This document shows positions 52,026 to 60,783 of a stretch of 64,000 bases of DNA, one piece after another. The position numbers and the translations under genes were made by a program. How positions within the stretch are numbered: the stretch's first letter is position 1; each line of letters starts with the position of its first letter. The stretch lies in NCBI GenBank assembly GCA_900318825.1, contig ONMB01000010.1, forward strand, positions 1 through 64,000, read 5' to 3'. Below the pieces are notes generated by a model. That model had not been told where the DNA came from. It was given only the letters and a program-made list of their open reading frames with translations, and did not search any database. The DNA is from an uncultured Ruminococcus sp. (lineage in GTDB: Bacteria; Bacillota; Clostridia; Oscillospirales; Ruminococcaceae).

Positions 52026-53621
52026 TTACTCAACTTTTACAAATCTTCTCACATCTCCGGCTTTATCCACAAACATGGTCTTAGGTCTTGCCCAGAGCTG
52101 ACCGTCGATAGTGGAGCGGTAAATGACGAGCTCCTCGTTGGTCTCGCTGTGGCGGGCAACGTCTATGACCTCATAGACAGTACCCTTGAAGTGGCGGTAC
52201 TTTGCACCGGGGATAACCTCAGTCTCCTTGTCATCTTCCTTGATTATCTCAGGTTTGTCTTCCTCAACGATATTGTTCACGATATCGTCCGAAACGATTA
52301 TCATGGAAGAGAAGGGCTTCATATTGATATGGACATTGCCATTCTCGACCGGTATCTGCTCGGTACTCAGAACATCAACGAGGGCAGTGAGATGTGTGCC
52401 GAAGTTGAACTCGTAGAAATTCTCAGAGAGATTGAGCGCGATGTAAACGACCTGATCGCCGAGATACTTCTTGAACAGAAGCTGCTGGTTGGTTATCTGG
52501 ATACGCTCATAGGTACCTGTGCGGAGTGCCGGATAAGCGCGGTAGATACGTCCGAGCTTGACGATATGCTTATAGAGGGAGGTATTCTCCTTATCCATAT
52601 CGGCAAGGTGCAGACAGGGGCGGAGGTTATCGTCGGAGTTGTTCTCCTTTCTGCCCTGTATACCGAATTCACTTCCGTAGTAGATAGAGGGGATACCCGG
52701 CATTGCATACATGAGAGTGTAGACGAGCGGAAGATATGCAGGATTTACGAGAGTGCTCGCAAGACGGTTGACATCGTGATTGTCAACAAAGTTATAGAGG
52801 TCGATATTCCTGTATATACCGCCGTTCGCACCGGACTGTCGGTTGATCGAGTAGTCTATCTCGAAGTAGTTCTTATCGTTGTGTGATGAGTAGAGTCCCT
52901 TGTAGCACTCGTAGTTTGTAACGCTGTCGAGCATTTCAGGATTAGCCCATCTGTTGTAATCGCCGTGGATTATCTCGCCCATGAGCCAGAAATCCGGCTT
53001 TTTGCCCTTGCAGAAGCTCCTGATCCTCTTGAAGAAATCGAAGTCGATGCAGTCAGCGGCGTCGAAACGTATGCCGTCGATACCGAACGACTCGATCCAG
53101 TAATTTATAGCGTCGATGATGTGATCGCAGACACCGACATTGCGCAGATTGAGCTTAACGAGGTTATAGTGGCCGTTCCAGCCCTCGTACCAGAAGGGAT
53201 CTCCGCACGGGCTCTGACCGCCGAAGTTGAGGTTCTGGAACCAGCTGCAGTACTCTGAAGCCTGTCCCTTCTCCTGAATATCCACAAACTGAGGGAATTT
53301 TCTGCCGACGTGATTGAAAACACCGTCAAGGATTATCCTGATACCGTTTTCGTGCAGCTTATCGCAGATATAGCGGAAGGAGTTGTTATCGCCGAGACGA
53401 CGGTCAACAGTTTTATAGTCTATCGTATCGTAACCGTGCTCGACTGATTCAAAAACAGGTCCGAAGTAAACAGCGTCAATGTTCATTTCCTTGAAATGAG
53501 GTATCCATTCAAGTACCTTATCGAGCCTGTAAACGACCTCGCCTCCGTCGTTGAACTTGGGTGCGCCACAGAATCCCAGCGGATAGATGTGGTAAATTAT
53601 AGCGTTATCATACCAATTCAT
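52026..53621 (-). CDS. Cytoplasmic GH13 alpha-amylase-family enzyme with C-terminal DUF1653 domain
   Basis: A 531-residue protein without a signal peptide. The GH13 barrel shows region I (GVFNHVG), region II with the nucleophile Asp (GIRFDAAD), region III with the acid Glu (WLMGEI) and region IV (FVDNHD). After an amylase-type C-terminal beta domain and an acidic Glu/Asp/Lys linker, residues about 475-531 match DUF1653 (YRHFKGTVYEVIDVARHSET, then ELVIYRS), a small domain usually encoded alone. The start at 53621 (MNWYDNAIIYHIYP) has GGAG; an earlier start at 53678 is not supported. It likely acts on intracellular alpha-glucan or maltodextrin; exact specificity is unknown. Confidence 0.9.
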   Translation of the reverse strand: MNWYDNAIIYHIYPLGFCGAPKFNDGGEVVYRLDKVLEWIPHFKEMNIDAVYFGPVFESVEHGYDTIDYKTVDRRLGDNNSFRYICDKLHENGIRIILDGVFNHVGRKFPQFVDIQEKGQASEYCSWFQNLNFGGQSPCGDPFWYEGWNGHYNLVKLNLRNVGVCDHIIDAINYWIESFGIDGIRFDAADCIDFDFFKRIRSFCKGKKPDFWLMGEIIHGDYNRWANPEMLDSVTNYECYKGLYSSHNDKNYFEIDYSINRQSGANGGIYRNIDLYNFVDNHDVNRLASTLVNPAYLPLVYTLMYAMPGIPSIYYGSEFGIQGRKENNSDDNLRPCLHLADMDKENTSLYKHIVKLGRIYRAYPALRTGTYERIQITNQQLLFKKYLGDQVVYIALNLSENFYEFNFGTHLTALVDVLSTEQIPVENGNVHINMKPFSSMIIVSDDIVNNIVEEDKPEIIKEDDKETEVIPGAKYRHFKGTVYEVIDVARHSETNEELVIYRSTIDGQLWARPKTMFVDKAGDVRRFVKVE

Positions 53622-53715
53622 AATCCAATTCTCCTTTTCTGTGAACTGTTCCGTAATGCCAGCGGAACATTCTGTCATATAACATAAAAAGCATACCCCT
53701 TAGCGTTCTATATAC

Positions 53716-54312
53716 TTATTTTACACTTCCTTCGAGATAGTATGAGGCTTCCATATCAGCAACGTTAAGTGCAAGAGCGAGGGGATACATTTCGAGCGCC
53801 TTGCCTATGACGTTCTTATCCTCTGTACCTGAAAAGCCCATATGATAGCGGATCGCAAACGCCTCCTCGCGTGTGAGCCTGTCGTCGCCGTAGAAGAAGC
53901 CGGAAAGTATATACACCGACTTTTCGCCGTGTCCGTAAGGGAGCATATCATTAACGGTGTAGTAGGGAACCTTTTCCCATACACCTGTTTCGTCGTTCTT
54001 TTTGTTGCGGTAATCGACGGTGTAGAAGTTGACCTTGCAGACATCGTGAAGAAGTGCCACGATAGCAATGGTCTCTTCCGAGTAGTCCATACCGTAGAGT
54101 TCCTTTGTACGCGGACGTGAGAGGTAATCCTTCAGGCAGTAGTAAACATTAAGGCTGTGCTGAACGAGTCCCCCCTCGTAAGCGCCGTGGAAGCGTGTAC
54201 TGCTCGGCGCAGTGAAAAAGTCGCTCTTCTTGAGGTAATCGAGCAGCTTATCAGCACCGCCGCGCTTGATATTCTCTGTGTATACGGATATGAATTCTTC
54301 TTTTGGAGTCAT
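53716..54312 (-). CDS. HD-domain phosphohydrolase
   Basis: A 198-residue protein with metal-binding HD-domain residues: GGLVQHSLNV (first His), VALLHDVCKV (the HD pair) and YGHGEKSVY. The remaining Asp is in the C-terminal helix (LALNVADMEASYYL). Relatives hydrolyse phosphomonoesters of nucleotides or take part in RNA metabolism, but this subgroup has no assigned substrate. AGGAGG precedes the start. It has its own promoter, and the GH13 gene downstream may be read through from it. Confidence 0.87.
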   Translation of the reverse strand: MTPKEEFISVYTENIKRGGADKLLDYLKKSDFFTAPSSTRFHGAYEGGLVQHSLNVYYCLKDYLSRPRTKELYGMDYSEETIAIVALLHDVCKVNFYTVDYRNKKNDETGVWEKVPYYTVNDMLPYGHGEKSVYILSGFFYGDDRLTREEAFAIRYHMGFSGTEDKNVIGKALEMYPLALALNVADMEASYYLEGSVK

Positions 54313-54361
54313 ATAACACCTCCTTAAAATGTGCTGTTTTTGTCTGTAACTTTATATATTA

Positions 54362-54390
54362 ATTATAGCATAAGTTGTAAAATTATTCAA
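54362..54390 (-). promoter_or_regulatory. Promoter of the HD-domain gene
   Basis: Minus-strand TTGAAT (54385-54390), 17-base spacer, TATAAT (54362-54367). Confidence 0.75.
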
Positions 54391-54400
54391 TAGAAAACGT

Positions 54401-55873
54401 TCACCTATCACTATTTTCGTTTAATCTAAACAAAAAGTAATAGAAGTATTTGTTATAATAAGACAGTCCCTGTGTGGCTATGAGCGTGTATCCGTCAAAT
54501 ATTCTTTCCGGAGTCTTTTCAGTGGAGCGCGTCACGATGTATTCGGGCATATGCGACGAGACATAGTGTTCCTGTGCGGCAGTCATCTCCGGGACGCTCA
54601 TATTGTTCCGGCAGAAATAACGGTACTCCGGCACTTCTCCCGCAGCAAGGTAAAAACCGCCGTCGATAAAGCCGTAATTCAGCAGAGTGCCGCCGTCTAT
54701 CATCTCCGCAAAACTGTACTGAGGCAGGTCGGACTTTTTGTACTTCATCAAGTAAACGTTCCGGCTCAGTCTGTATGACAGCAGACCATCAGCCGCAAGG
54801 GCTGCCGCGCAAAGGAAAGCTCCTGCGTATTTGGGCACAGCTGCTCCCCTGTCCCTGAGGAGCTTCTGAGCTGCATTCAGGATAAGACAGACGCCTTGCG
54901 GCACGAACACTGCCATTGCAAGCGGATAATACTGATAGCTGCCATGTCCGCAGAATACCGTCCCGAACATCAGCAGGACCGCTGCCGTGTAGTAAACGCC
55001 TCCCCTGCGCCCTTTCAGGAACGGCATAAGCAGCAGTCCGGCACAGATGATGCAGAACGGCACAGTCATAAATATGCGCGAGAAGTTCCAGCCGTCCGCT
55101 ATATTGTGTAACAGTCCTCTGTCCTCGCCGCCGTAGCGGAAGAGGTTGTCGTAGAAGTAGACTGCAAACAGATCATCAAGGGCATTGTTGATGAGAAAAT
55201 ACAGCAATACCGGTACGCTTGCTGCAAAAGCTCCCAGCACGATCAGGGCACCACACCGGATAATGTCCTCGTGTTTCCGGCGGCAGTCAACAAGAATAGC
55301 TGCAAGTGCGGCTGCAAATACGCCTATAAAGGTCAGCTTCACCCATATCACTGCTCCGGCAAGCAGACCAAGAACGAAGGCTCTGCGGCTGTTCACTCCT
55401 GCAATTCCCTCAGCAGCCTTGTAGCCGATGATGTACGCCCCTAACGTCAGCGGAAGGCAGAGCTCCTCAGCACTGTCACCGTGACAGAAAGCCTCAGAGC
55501 TGTATACAGCCATTGCAATGAGCGGCAGCACCCAGAGTCTACCCTTAATGCCGCAGAGTCCCATAAGCAGCTTCGTCTCAGTCAGGAACAATGCACAGGC
55601 TGCCATTTCAATAAGGAACACTCCCCAAAACGAGCTGTCCGATATGAACGCCGCTGCCGCATGGAGCATATAGAGGAGCGGTCCCTTCTGCTCATAGAGG
55701 TCACGGTACGGCACCTTCCCCCGGAGCATACCGCTTCCTATCGTCAGATAAGTATTTGCGTCCACCCAGTCGTTCAGCGGGTAGAGCGGCGACGACTTAG
55801 TACATATGAGCATCGTCACAAAAGCCGTCAGCAATATGAATACAGCTCCGGGCATTCTCTTTTTTATGGACAA
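54401..55873 (-). CDS. Polytopic membrane glycosyltransferase (GT39/ArnT-like)
   Basis: A 490-residue protein with about eleven hydrophobic helices and a soluble C-terminal region. The first extracellular loop carries the acidic and PYRDLYEQKGPLLYML motifs of polyprenyl-phosphate-sugar-dependent GT-C transferases. It probably adds a sugar to a surface polymer; donor and acceptor are unknown. I favour a TTG start at 55873, seven bases after GGAGG, over an ATG at 55924, which has no ribosome-binding site and lies on the -35 box of the divergent NUDIX promoter. Confidence 0.8.
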   Translation of the reverse strand: MSIKKRMPGAVFILLTAFVTMLICTKSSPLYPLNDWVDANTYLTIGSGMLRGKVPYRDLYEQKGPLLYMLHAAAAFISDSSFWGVFLIEMAACALFLTETKLLMGLCGIKGRLWVLPLIAMAVYSSEAFCHGDSAEELCLPLTLGAYIIGYKAAEGIAGVNSRRAFVLGLLAGAVIWVKLTFIGVFAAALAAILVDCRRKHEDIIRCGALIVLGAFAASVPVLLYFLINNALDDLFAVYFYDNLFRYGGEDRGLLHNIADGWNFSRIFMTVPFCIICAGLLLMPFLKGRRGGVYYTAAVLLMFGTVFCGHGSYQYYPLAMAVFVPQGVCLILNAAQKLLRDRGAAVPKYAGAFLCAAALAADGLLSYRLSRNVYLMKYKKSDLPQYSFAEMIDGGTLLNYGFIDGGFYLAAGEVPEYRYFCRNNMSVPEMTAAQEHYVSSHMPEYIVTRSTEKTPERIFDGYTLIATQGLSYYNKYFYYFLFRLNENSDR

Positions 55874-55917
55874 TTTCTTCCCTCCTCTGCGTTTTTCAAG
55901 GAAATCCCGAAAAACTA

Positions 55918-55946
55918 TTGACATTTCGCCGATTAAGGTATATAAT
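55918..55946 (+). promoter_or_regulatory. Consensus promoter of the NUDIX gene
   Basis: Perfect TTGACA (55918-55923), 17-base spacer, perfect TATAAT (55941-55946). Confidence 0.9.
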
Positions 55947-55987
55947 TGTTGGGGTTGTAAATTGATAATAGTTCAGGAGTTATTAAA

Positions 55988-56779
55988 ATGGAGATTTCCG
56001 AAATCTATCTTAACCGTCTCTGCGAGAGCGCAGAGCTCTACAAAGAAGTAGCTGACAAGCTCGGCATTGACAGGATCAAAGACAGCGCTTCCCTCTCAGG
56101 AGCACTCATGGGACTCGATTGTCCGCACACCTTCAAGCTGTATGTTTCAGATGAAAATGTCGATAATCCTGCCGTTGACGAGATAACCGAAGTCTTCCGC
56201 AGCTGCGACGGCAACAGTCATATGATAACAGTTGAGGTGCTCGAGGACGAATTCCTCAACCTCATCGACGAGCATTCAAGACTCACCCGTACAGCTAAAC
56301 CGCGTTCGCTCGTCCACAGGGACGGAGACCTCCACCCGACAGTCCACATATGGCTCATCAAAAGGCGAGATATGGGCATATATGTGCTCCTTCAGAAGCG
56401 TTCGCCCGAAAAGGACGTCAACCCCGACAGATACGACGTTTCGGCTGCCGGACACGTTTCACAGGGCGGCGAGTTCAGACACGCTGCCGTGAGAGAACTG
56501 AAGGAAGAGCTCGGTATTGATATAACCGGAGAAAAGCTCGAGCTCATCGGTCTCATCAACAGCGTTACAAAGTACGGTGAGATAAACGACAATGAACTCA
56601 GCGCCGTATATCTCTGCCGCGAGGACATCGACACAGACCAGCTCGTGCTCCAGTCATCTGAGGTAAGTGAAGTGTGCTGGGCTGAGATCGACGAGATACT
56701 CTCGATCATGAAGAACGACGATTTTCCGAACTGCATCTCACTAAAAGAACTTGATATGATAAAGAAAGCCGTTTTCTGA
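55988..56779 (+). CDS. NUDIX hydrolase with an extra N-terminal domain
   Basis: A 263-residue protein. The C-terminal half is a NUDIX domain with a complete Nudix box (GHVSQGGEFRHAAVRELKEELGI). The segment PRSLVHRDGDLHPTVHIWLI at its start resembles the isopentenyl-diphosphate-isomerase-like group, whose members often act on unknown diphosphates. The first 100 or so residues form an acidic, helix-rich extension with no clear match to a family I know. No other gene is co-transcribed, and a strong promoter lies directly upstream. Confidence 0.88.
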   Translation: MEISEIYLNRLCESAELYKEVADKLGIDRIKDSASLSGALMGLDCPHTFKLYVSDENVDNPAVDEITEVFRSCDGNSHMITVEVLEDEFLNLIDEHSRLTRTAKPRSLVHRDGDLHPTVHIWLIKRRDMGIYVLLQKRSPEKDVNPDRYDVSAAGHVSQGGEFRHAAVRELKEELGIDITGEKLELIGLINSVTKYGEINDNELSAVYLCREDIDTDQLVLQSSEVSEVCWAEIDEILSIMKNDDFPNCISLKELDMIKKAVF

Positions 56780-56790
56780 TAAACGGTCCC

Positions 56791-56817
56791 GGGCGGTCGC
56801 ATGACCGCTCTTTTTGT
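56791..56817 (+). terminator. Terminator of the NUDIX gene
   Basis: GCGGTC (56793-56798) and GACCGC (56803-56808) form a hairpin followed by TCTTTTTG. Confidence 0.78.
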
Positions 56818-56833
56818 TTTGCAGGGCAAAACG

Positions 56834-56856
56834 AAAGCTGCCGTAAAGGCAGCTTT
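56834..56856 (-). terminator. Terminator of the Asn-rich protein gene
   Basis: AAAGCTGCC (56834-56842) and GGCAGCTTT (56848-56856) flank a short loop; the minus strand continues with CGTTTTGCC. The plus strand also carries T residues. Confidence 0.7.
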
Positions 56857-56862
56857 TATTTG

Positions 56863-57699
56863 TTATTCAGCAGAATTTTCTCCGCCGGCACTTCCACCTG
56901 CGGACTCACCGCCGCCTGCAGCAGGCTGTTCCTGCGGTGTTTCTCCCTGTTCAGGTGAAGGAGTCTGAACGGGCGGGAGATCATCAGGATTTACTTGAGG
57001 CGGTACATTCTCCTGCTGAGCTTCAGTCTGCTGCTGAATTTCACCAGAATTGCCGCCGGAATTACCATTGGAATTGCCGCCTGAATTATTATCGTTACCG
57101 GTCTCATTTGAACCGCTGTTACCTGTCTCTCCTGAATTACCCTGATTTCCGCTTACGCTGTTGCCGTTATCAGCGCCGCTGTTGTTATCGCTGCCGGAAT
57201 TGCTGTTTCCATTGTCATCGCCGGAGTAACCGCTGCCGCTGTCGTTTCCTGCGTACTGGTCCTCAGGAACGTCCATACCGTTTCCGGAGTTGTTGTTATT
57301 ATTGTCATCATTGTTATTATTGTAGTTGTTGTAATTATTGTCGCCGTACTCACCGCCGATAACTATACGTCCGTCGTAGTACATACCAGTACCAGATGTA
57401 ACAGTTATAGTATAGTCAACGTGGGTAGTTGTAACGCCAGGAGCGGTAGTATTCGTAGTACCCTTTGATACCTCGAGCGAGTTGCCGTCGCCGGAAGTAG
57501 TTACGCCTGAAACTGTGCTTCCCTCTGCCGAAACGCTCTCACGTCCGAAAGTATTGCCAGCCTTGTCATCAGGTGTGATAGGTGATATTATAAAGAAACA
57601 TAAGATCAAGAAAGTCATCAGAACAAAGCTGACGCACGATATAAGTGTGATCTTCGTAGATTTTTTCAGGTTTGCAAAAAACTCCACGATTTTAGACAT
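56863..57699 (-). CDS. Membrane-anchored Asn/Gly/Ser-rich low-complexity protein
   Basis: A 278-residue protein I do not recognise. A short basic N-terminus is followed by one strong membrane helix (ITLISCVSFVLMTFLILCFFII, about 17-38). The rest is predicted outside: a Thr/Ser/Val-rich region (about 45-110), then a long Asn/Gly/Ser/Asp-rich tract (about 115-220) and a Pro/Glu/Gln-rich end. It looks like a spacer or an extracellular disordered polymer tail. It has its own promoter and terminator. A role at the cell surface is likely but unspecified. Confidence 0.8.
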   Translation of the reverse strand: MSKIVEFFANLKKSTKITLISCVSFVLMTFLILCFFIISPITPDDKAGNTFGRESVSAEGSTVSGVTTSGDGNSLEVSKGTTNTTAPGVTTTHVDYTITVTSGTGMYYDGRIVIGGEYGDNNYNNYNNNNDDNNNNNSGNGMDVPEDQYAGNDSGSGYSGDDNGNSNSGSDNNSGADNGNSVSGNQGNSGETGNSGSNETGNDNNSGGNSNGNSGGNSGEIQQQTEAQQENVPPQVNPDDLPPVQTPSPEQGETPQEQPAAGGGESAGGSAGGENSAE

Positions 57700-57732
57700 T
57701 AAAACGCACTCTCCTAAAGATAATATACTTAT

Positions 57733-57761
57733 ATTGTATTACATATCCGCAAAAATGTCAA
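57733..57761 (-). promoter_or_regulatory. Promoter of the Asn-rich protein gene
   Basis: Minus-strand perfect TTGACA (57756-57761), 17-base spacer, TACAAT (57733-57738). Confidence 0.8.
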
Positions 57762-57816
57762 GTGCAAAGCCGACAAAAATAAACATTCAGCCACTTTTTG
57801 TCGATTTTAAACAGTT

Positions 57817-58593
57817 TTATCTGAGGGTATCCTTGATCCGGTTGATCGCACCCTTTTCAAGTCTCGACACCTGTGCCTGAGATATGCCTATCTCCTTTGC
57901 GACCTCCATCTGAGTTTTCCCGCGCAGAAAACGTAGGTAAAGGATATTCCTCTCACGCTCGCCGAGCTCCTTGATAGCGTCGCGGATAGTCAGCTCGTCC
58001 ATGCGGCTCTGAACGTCGTTGCTGTCGCTTATCTGATCCATAACGCAGACAGTGTCGTCCGAATCGGTGTAGACCGGATCGTACAGCGAAAGCGGATCGC
58101 TGATGCTCTCAAGCGCTATGACCACCTCGGAACGCTTCTCGCCTATATCCTCGGCTATCTCCTCGATACGCGGTTCTCTGCCGAGAACCGGGGTGAGGCG
58201 TTCCTTGGACTGTATCGCCTTGTAGGCAAGATCCCGCAGAGAACGGCTTATCTTTACATGGCTGTGATCCCTCAGGTGACGGCGGAGCTCACCGCTTATC
58301 ATCGGGACGCAGTAGGTCGAAAAGCGTACCTCCTTACTGAGATCGAAGTTGTTCACAGCCTTGATAAGTCCTACCACGCCTATCTGAAAGAGGTCGTCGA
58401 TATCCTCGCCGCGTCCGGTAAATCGCTGTATGACGCTGAGAACGAGTCTGAGGTTGCCGCGTATCAGCTTATCGCGGGCTTCCTTGCTGCCGGTAGCCCT
58501 TATCTCTTTGAGCAGAGCTATCTTCTCCTCTTCTTTCAGGACGGTCAGCTCGGAAGTATTGATCCCCGATATCACCACTTTGTTGTATGCCAT
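57817..58593 (-). CDS. sigG: Sporulation sigma factor G (SigG)
   Basis: A 258-residue sigma-70 factor of the SigF/SigG group. N-terminal residues KVVISGINTSELTVL match the conserved SigG start that anti-sigma Gin/CsfB recognises. Region 2 (DKLIRGNLRLVLSVIQRF, then DDLFQIGVVGLIKAVNNFD) and region 4 (GKTQMEVAKEIGISQAQVSRLE) are intact. In B. subtilis SigG drives late forespore transcription. Here the gene stands alone, without sigE or spoIIGA. The start at 58593 has GGAGG; the longer frame to 58656 has no support. The organism may retain some of a sporulation programme. Confidence 0.93.
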   Translation of the reverse strand: MAYNKVVISGINTSELTVLKEEEKIALLKEIRATGSKEARDKLIRGNLRLVLSVIQRFTGRGEDIDDLFQIGVVGLIKAVNNFDLSKEVRFSTYCVPMISGELRRHLRDHSHVKISRSLRDLAYKAIQSKERLTPVLGREPRIEEIAEDIGEKRSEVVIALESISDPLSLYDPVYTDSDDTVCVMDQISDSNDVQSRMDELTIRDAIKELGERERNILYLRFLRGKTQMEVAKEIGISQAQVSRLEKGAINRIKDTLR

Positions 58594-58696
58594 AATACCT
58601 GCCTCCGGAAATATCATTACAGGTATATTATGGACAGCACGGCGATGATTAAACACTGGAAAATTCTGTGACCTGAAACATCTGCCTTAAAATTAA

Positions 58697-58720
58697 AAGA
58701 GACCGCCGTAGCAGTCTCTT
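58697..58720 (-). terminator. Terminator of the permease / cytidylate-kinase-like operon
   Basis: AAGAGAC (58697-58703) and GTCTCTT (58714-58720) form a hairpin; the minus strand continues TTAATTTTAA. Confidence 0.65.
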
Positions 58721-58726
58721 ACACTT

Positions 58727-59326
58727 TTATTTCATTGCGGCTGCACGAGCCTTGATGTACTCCTCAAGCATATCAACAGTTCCCTTGATGCCAAGACGGC
58801 TGCTGTTGATGCTGAGGTCGTAGAGTCTTGAGTCGCCCCAGTGACCAGAGCAGTGGTAGTTATGGTAGCGCTTTCTCTTCTTGTCCTTCTTGTTTATGAG
58901 GTGCTGAGCCTCCTCCTCTGACAGTGAGTAGACCTCCATAACGCGCTTGACCTTCTCGCTCATATCGCCGAGTACGAACAGCGATACCAGTGCAGGATAG
59001 CTTTTCAGCTTAGTCTCTGAGCAGCGTCCTACAACAACAAAGGATTCTCCGCTCTTAGCCTTCTTGTCGATGATGTCGAACTGCATCTCTGCGATGTTGT
59101 CCTCAATAGAGTTGCTGAAACCTCTTACCGAACGTGCTATGATATGCGGTTTCGGATTTTCGTTATACTTCTCTATCTCCTCTGGAGAAAGACCTGTTTT
59201 TTCAGCAATGTCTGTGATGAGGTGTCTGTCGTATATCGGGATATTGAATCTCTTTGCGAGCTCCTCAGCGATGACTCTTCCGCCGCTTCCGAACTCACGT
59301 CCTACTGAAATTATCAACTGTGACAT
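58727..59326 (-). CDS. Cytidylate-kinase-like family protein
   Basis: A 199-residue protein of a family related to cytidylate kinases but with a diverged P-loop: GREFGSGGRVIAEELA has Gly in place of the usual Lys. Other conserved parts are PIYDRHLITDIAEKTGLS, VVVGRCSETKL and the RYHNYHCSGHWGDSRLYDL segment. The reaction is unknown; the true CMP kinase is at 26982-27644. It follows the anion permease by 28 bases and probably shares its promoter, which suggests a functional link. Confidence 0.85.
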   Translation of the reverse strand: MSQLIISVGREFGSGGRVIAEELAKRFNIPIYDRHLITDIAEKTGLSPEEIEKYNENPKPHIIARSVRGFSNSIEDNIAEMQFDIIDKKAKSGESFVVVGRCSETKLKSYPALVSLFVLGDMSEKVKRVMEVYSLSEEEAQHLINKKDKKRKRYHNYHCSGHWGDSRLYDLSINSSRLGIKGTVDMLEEYIKARAAAMK

Positions 59327-59354
59327 AATGATTCCTCCTCTGTTTCAGTGTATA

Positions 59355-60707
59355 TCAAAGGTATCTCAGGAAAATGTATCCGGTCGAGATAGCGAGAACT
59401 ATCATTGTTGCCGGAGCTATCTTCTTGCAGTATCTTCCCCAGCTGATCGGGTAGCCGTTCTTTGCAGCTACCGAAGTTCCGACAACGTTTGCAGAAGCTC
59501 CGATGGGAGTTGCGCTTCCGCCGATGTCAGTACCGATAGAGAGCGTCCACGCGAGAGTGTGGAGACTTACACCAGTGGTTTCGGAAAGGCTCTCGATAAC
59601 GGGCACCATTGTTGCTGCGAACGGGATATTGTCCACGAATGCGCTCGCGATAGCTGATACCCAGAGAATGATAGCTACCATGAGCATTGTATTTCCGCCG
59701 CTGATGTTCTTGATGAACTTGGCGATGAGTTCGAGTATACCGGTCTCTTCGAGTCCGCCAACGACTATAAACAGTCCGATGAAGAACACGAGTGTCTTAT
59801 AGTCTACCTTCTTCAGGAGTCCGGGAGCGTCCTTGCCGGAGGTGAGAAGTGTGATGACTGCAATGAAGAGTCCTATGCTCGCAACTGTAAGATGTGTCAT
59901 TGAATGTGTTATAAGGAGTATTACCGCACAGCCGAATATTATGCTGCTGATAACGAAGTCCTTCTTGTTGGTGATAGCCTCAGAGGGCTTGGGCAGCTTG
60001 GATATATCGACCTTTTCGCCTGTTGTGGAGGCAAGCTCCTTCCTGAATGCGAAGTAAAGGAAGATGACTGATACTACAAGGCAGATAGCTGCACAGAGAC
60101 CTGTGTTTGTGAGGAAGTCGAAGAACGAGAGTCCTATCGAAGTACCCACGATGATGTTCGGGGGATCGCCGCACATCGTAGCGCTTCCTCCGAGGTTAGC
60201 GCAGAATATCTCGGAAAGTATCATCGGTACCGGATTGAAGTGAAGGAGCTGTGCAAGCTCGACCGTTACCGCTGCAAGGAACATAATGACTGTGATACTG
60301 TCGATGAACATCGAGAGTACCGCGGACATTATCATAAATGTGATGAATACCGGAATGGTCTTACACTTGACTATGAAAGCGATCTTCATGCAGAGCCACC
60401 GGAAAAATCCTGCTTTAGCCATTCCCTCGACCATTACCATCATACCGGCGATAAAGATTATCGTAGCCCAGTTGATGCCCTTGCTTTCGCTCTCTGTGAC
60501 CTGATACCAGAAATCCTTGGTCACAAAGCCCTTGACAGCGAGAGTGTTCCATATTGCTTCTCCGTCTCTCATACATATACCGAACACCACTCCGAGCGTC
60601 AGTATACCGCTTCCCAGTGTGACATAATGGCGCTCTATCTTATCGAGAACGATCATTATGAACATTGCCGCAAATATCACTACGGCGAATACCTGTGCAG
60701 CTGACAT
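59355..60707 (-). CDS. Anion permease of the ArsB/NhaD-SLC13 superfamily
   Basis: A 450-residue integral membrane protein with about eleven helices. Two inverted-repeat signatures are visible: NLGGSATMCGDPPNIIVGTS in the first half and DIGGSATPIGASANVVGTS in the second, typical of the ion-transporter superfamily. Substrate cannot be told; arsenite, dicarboxylate, citrate or Na+/H+ exchange all occur in the family. The start at 60707 has GGAGG eight bases upstream; an in-frame Met at 60722 and longer starts are less likely. Confidence 0.88.
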   Translation of the reverse strand: MSAAQVFAVVIFAAMFIMIVLDKIERHYVTLGSGILTLGVVFGICMRDGEAIWNTLAVKGFVTKDFWYQVTESESKGINWATIIFIAGMMVMVEGMAKAGFFRWLCMKIAFIVKCKTIPVFITFMIMSAVLSMFIDSITVIMFLAAVTVELAQLLHFNPVPMILSEIFCANLGGSATMCGDPPNIIVGTSIGLSFFDFLTNTGLCAAICLVVSVIFLYFAFRKELASTTGEKVDISKLPKPSEAITNKKDFVISSIIFGCAVILLITHSMTHLTVASIGLFIAVITLLTSGKDAPGLLKKVDYKTLVFFIGLFIVVGGLEETGILELIAKFIKNISGGNTMLMVAIILWVSAIASAFVDNIPFAATMVPVIESLSETTGVSLHTLAWTLSIGTDIGGSATPIGASANVVGTSVAAKNGYPISWGRYCKKIAPATMIVLAISTGYIFLRYL

Positions 60708-60783
60708 AATTTTAACCTCCATTGGCGTTGACCGCCTGAAATTACGCTTTCCTACATATATAAGGAAAACAAAACCGTTTAAA

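Noticed and set aside
55874..55924. Longer N-terminus for the membrane glycosyltransferase
   Set aside because: No ribosome-binding site before the ATG at 55924, and it would overlap the -35 box of the divergent consensus promoter; the TTG at 55873 has GGAGG.
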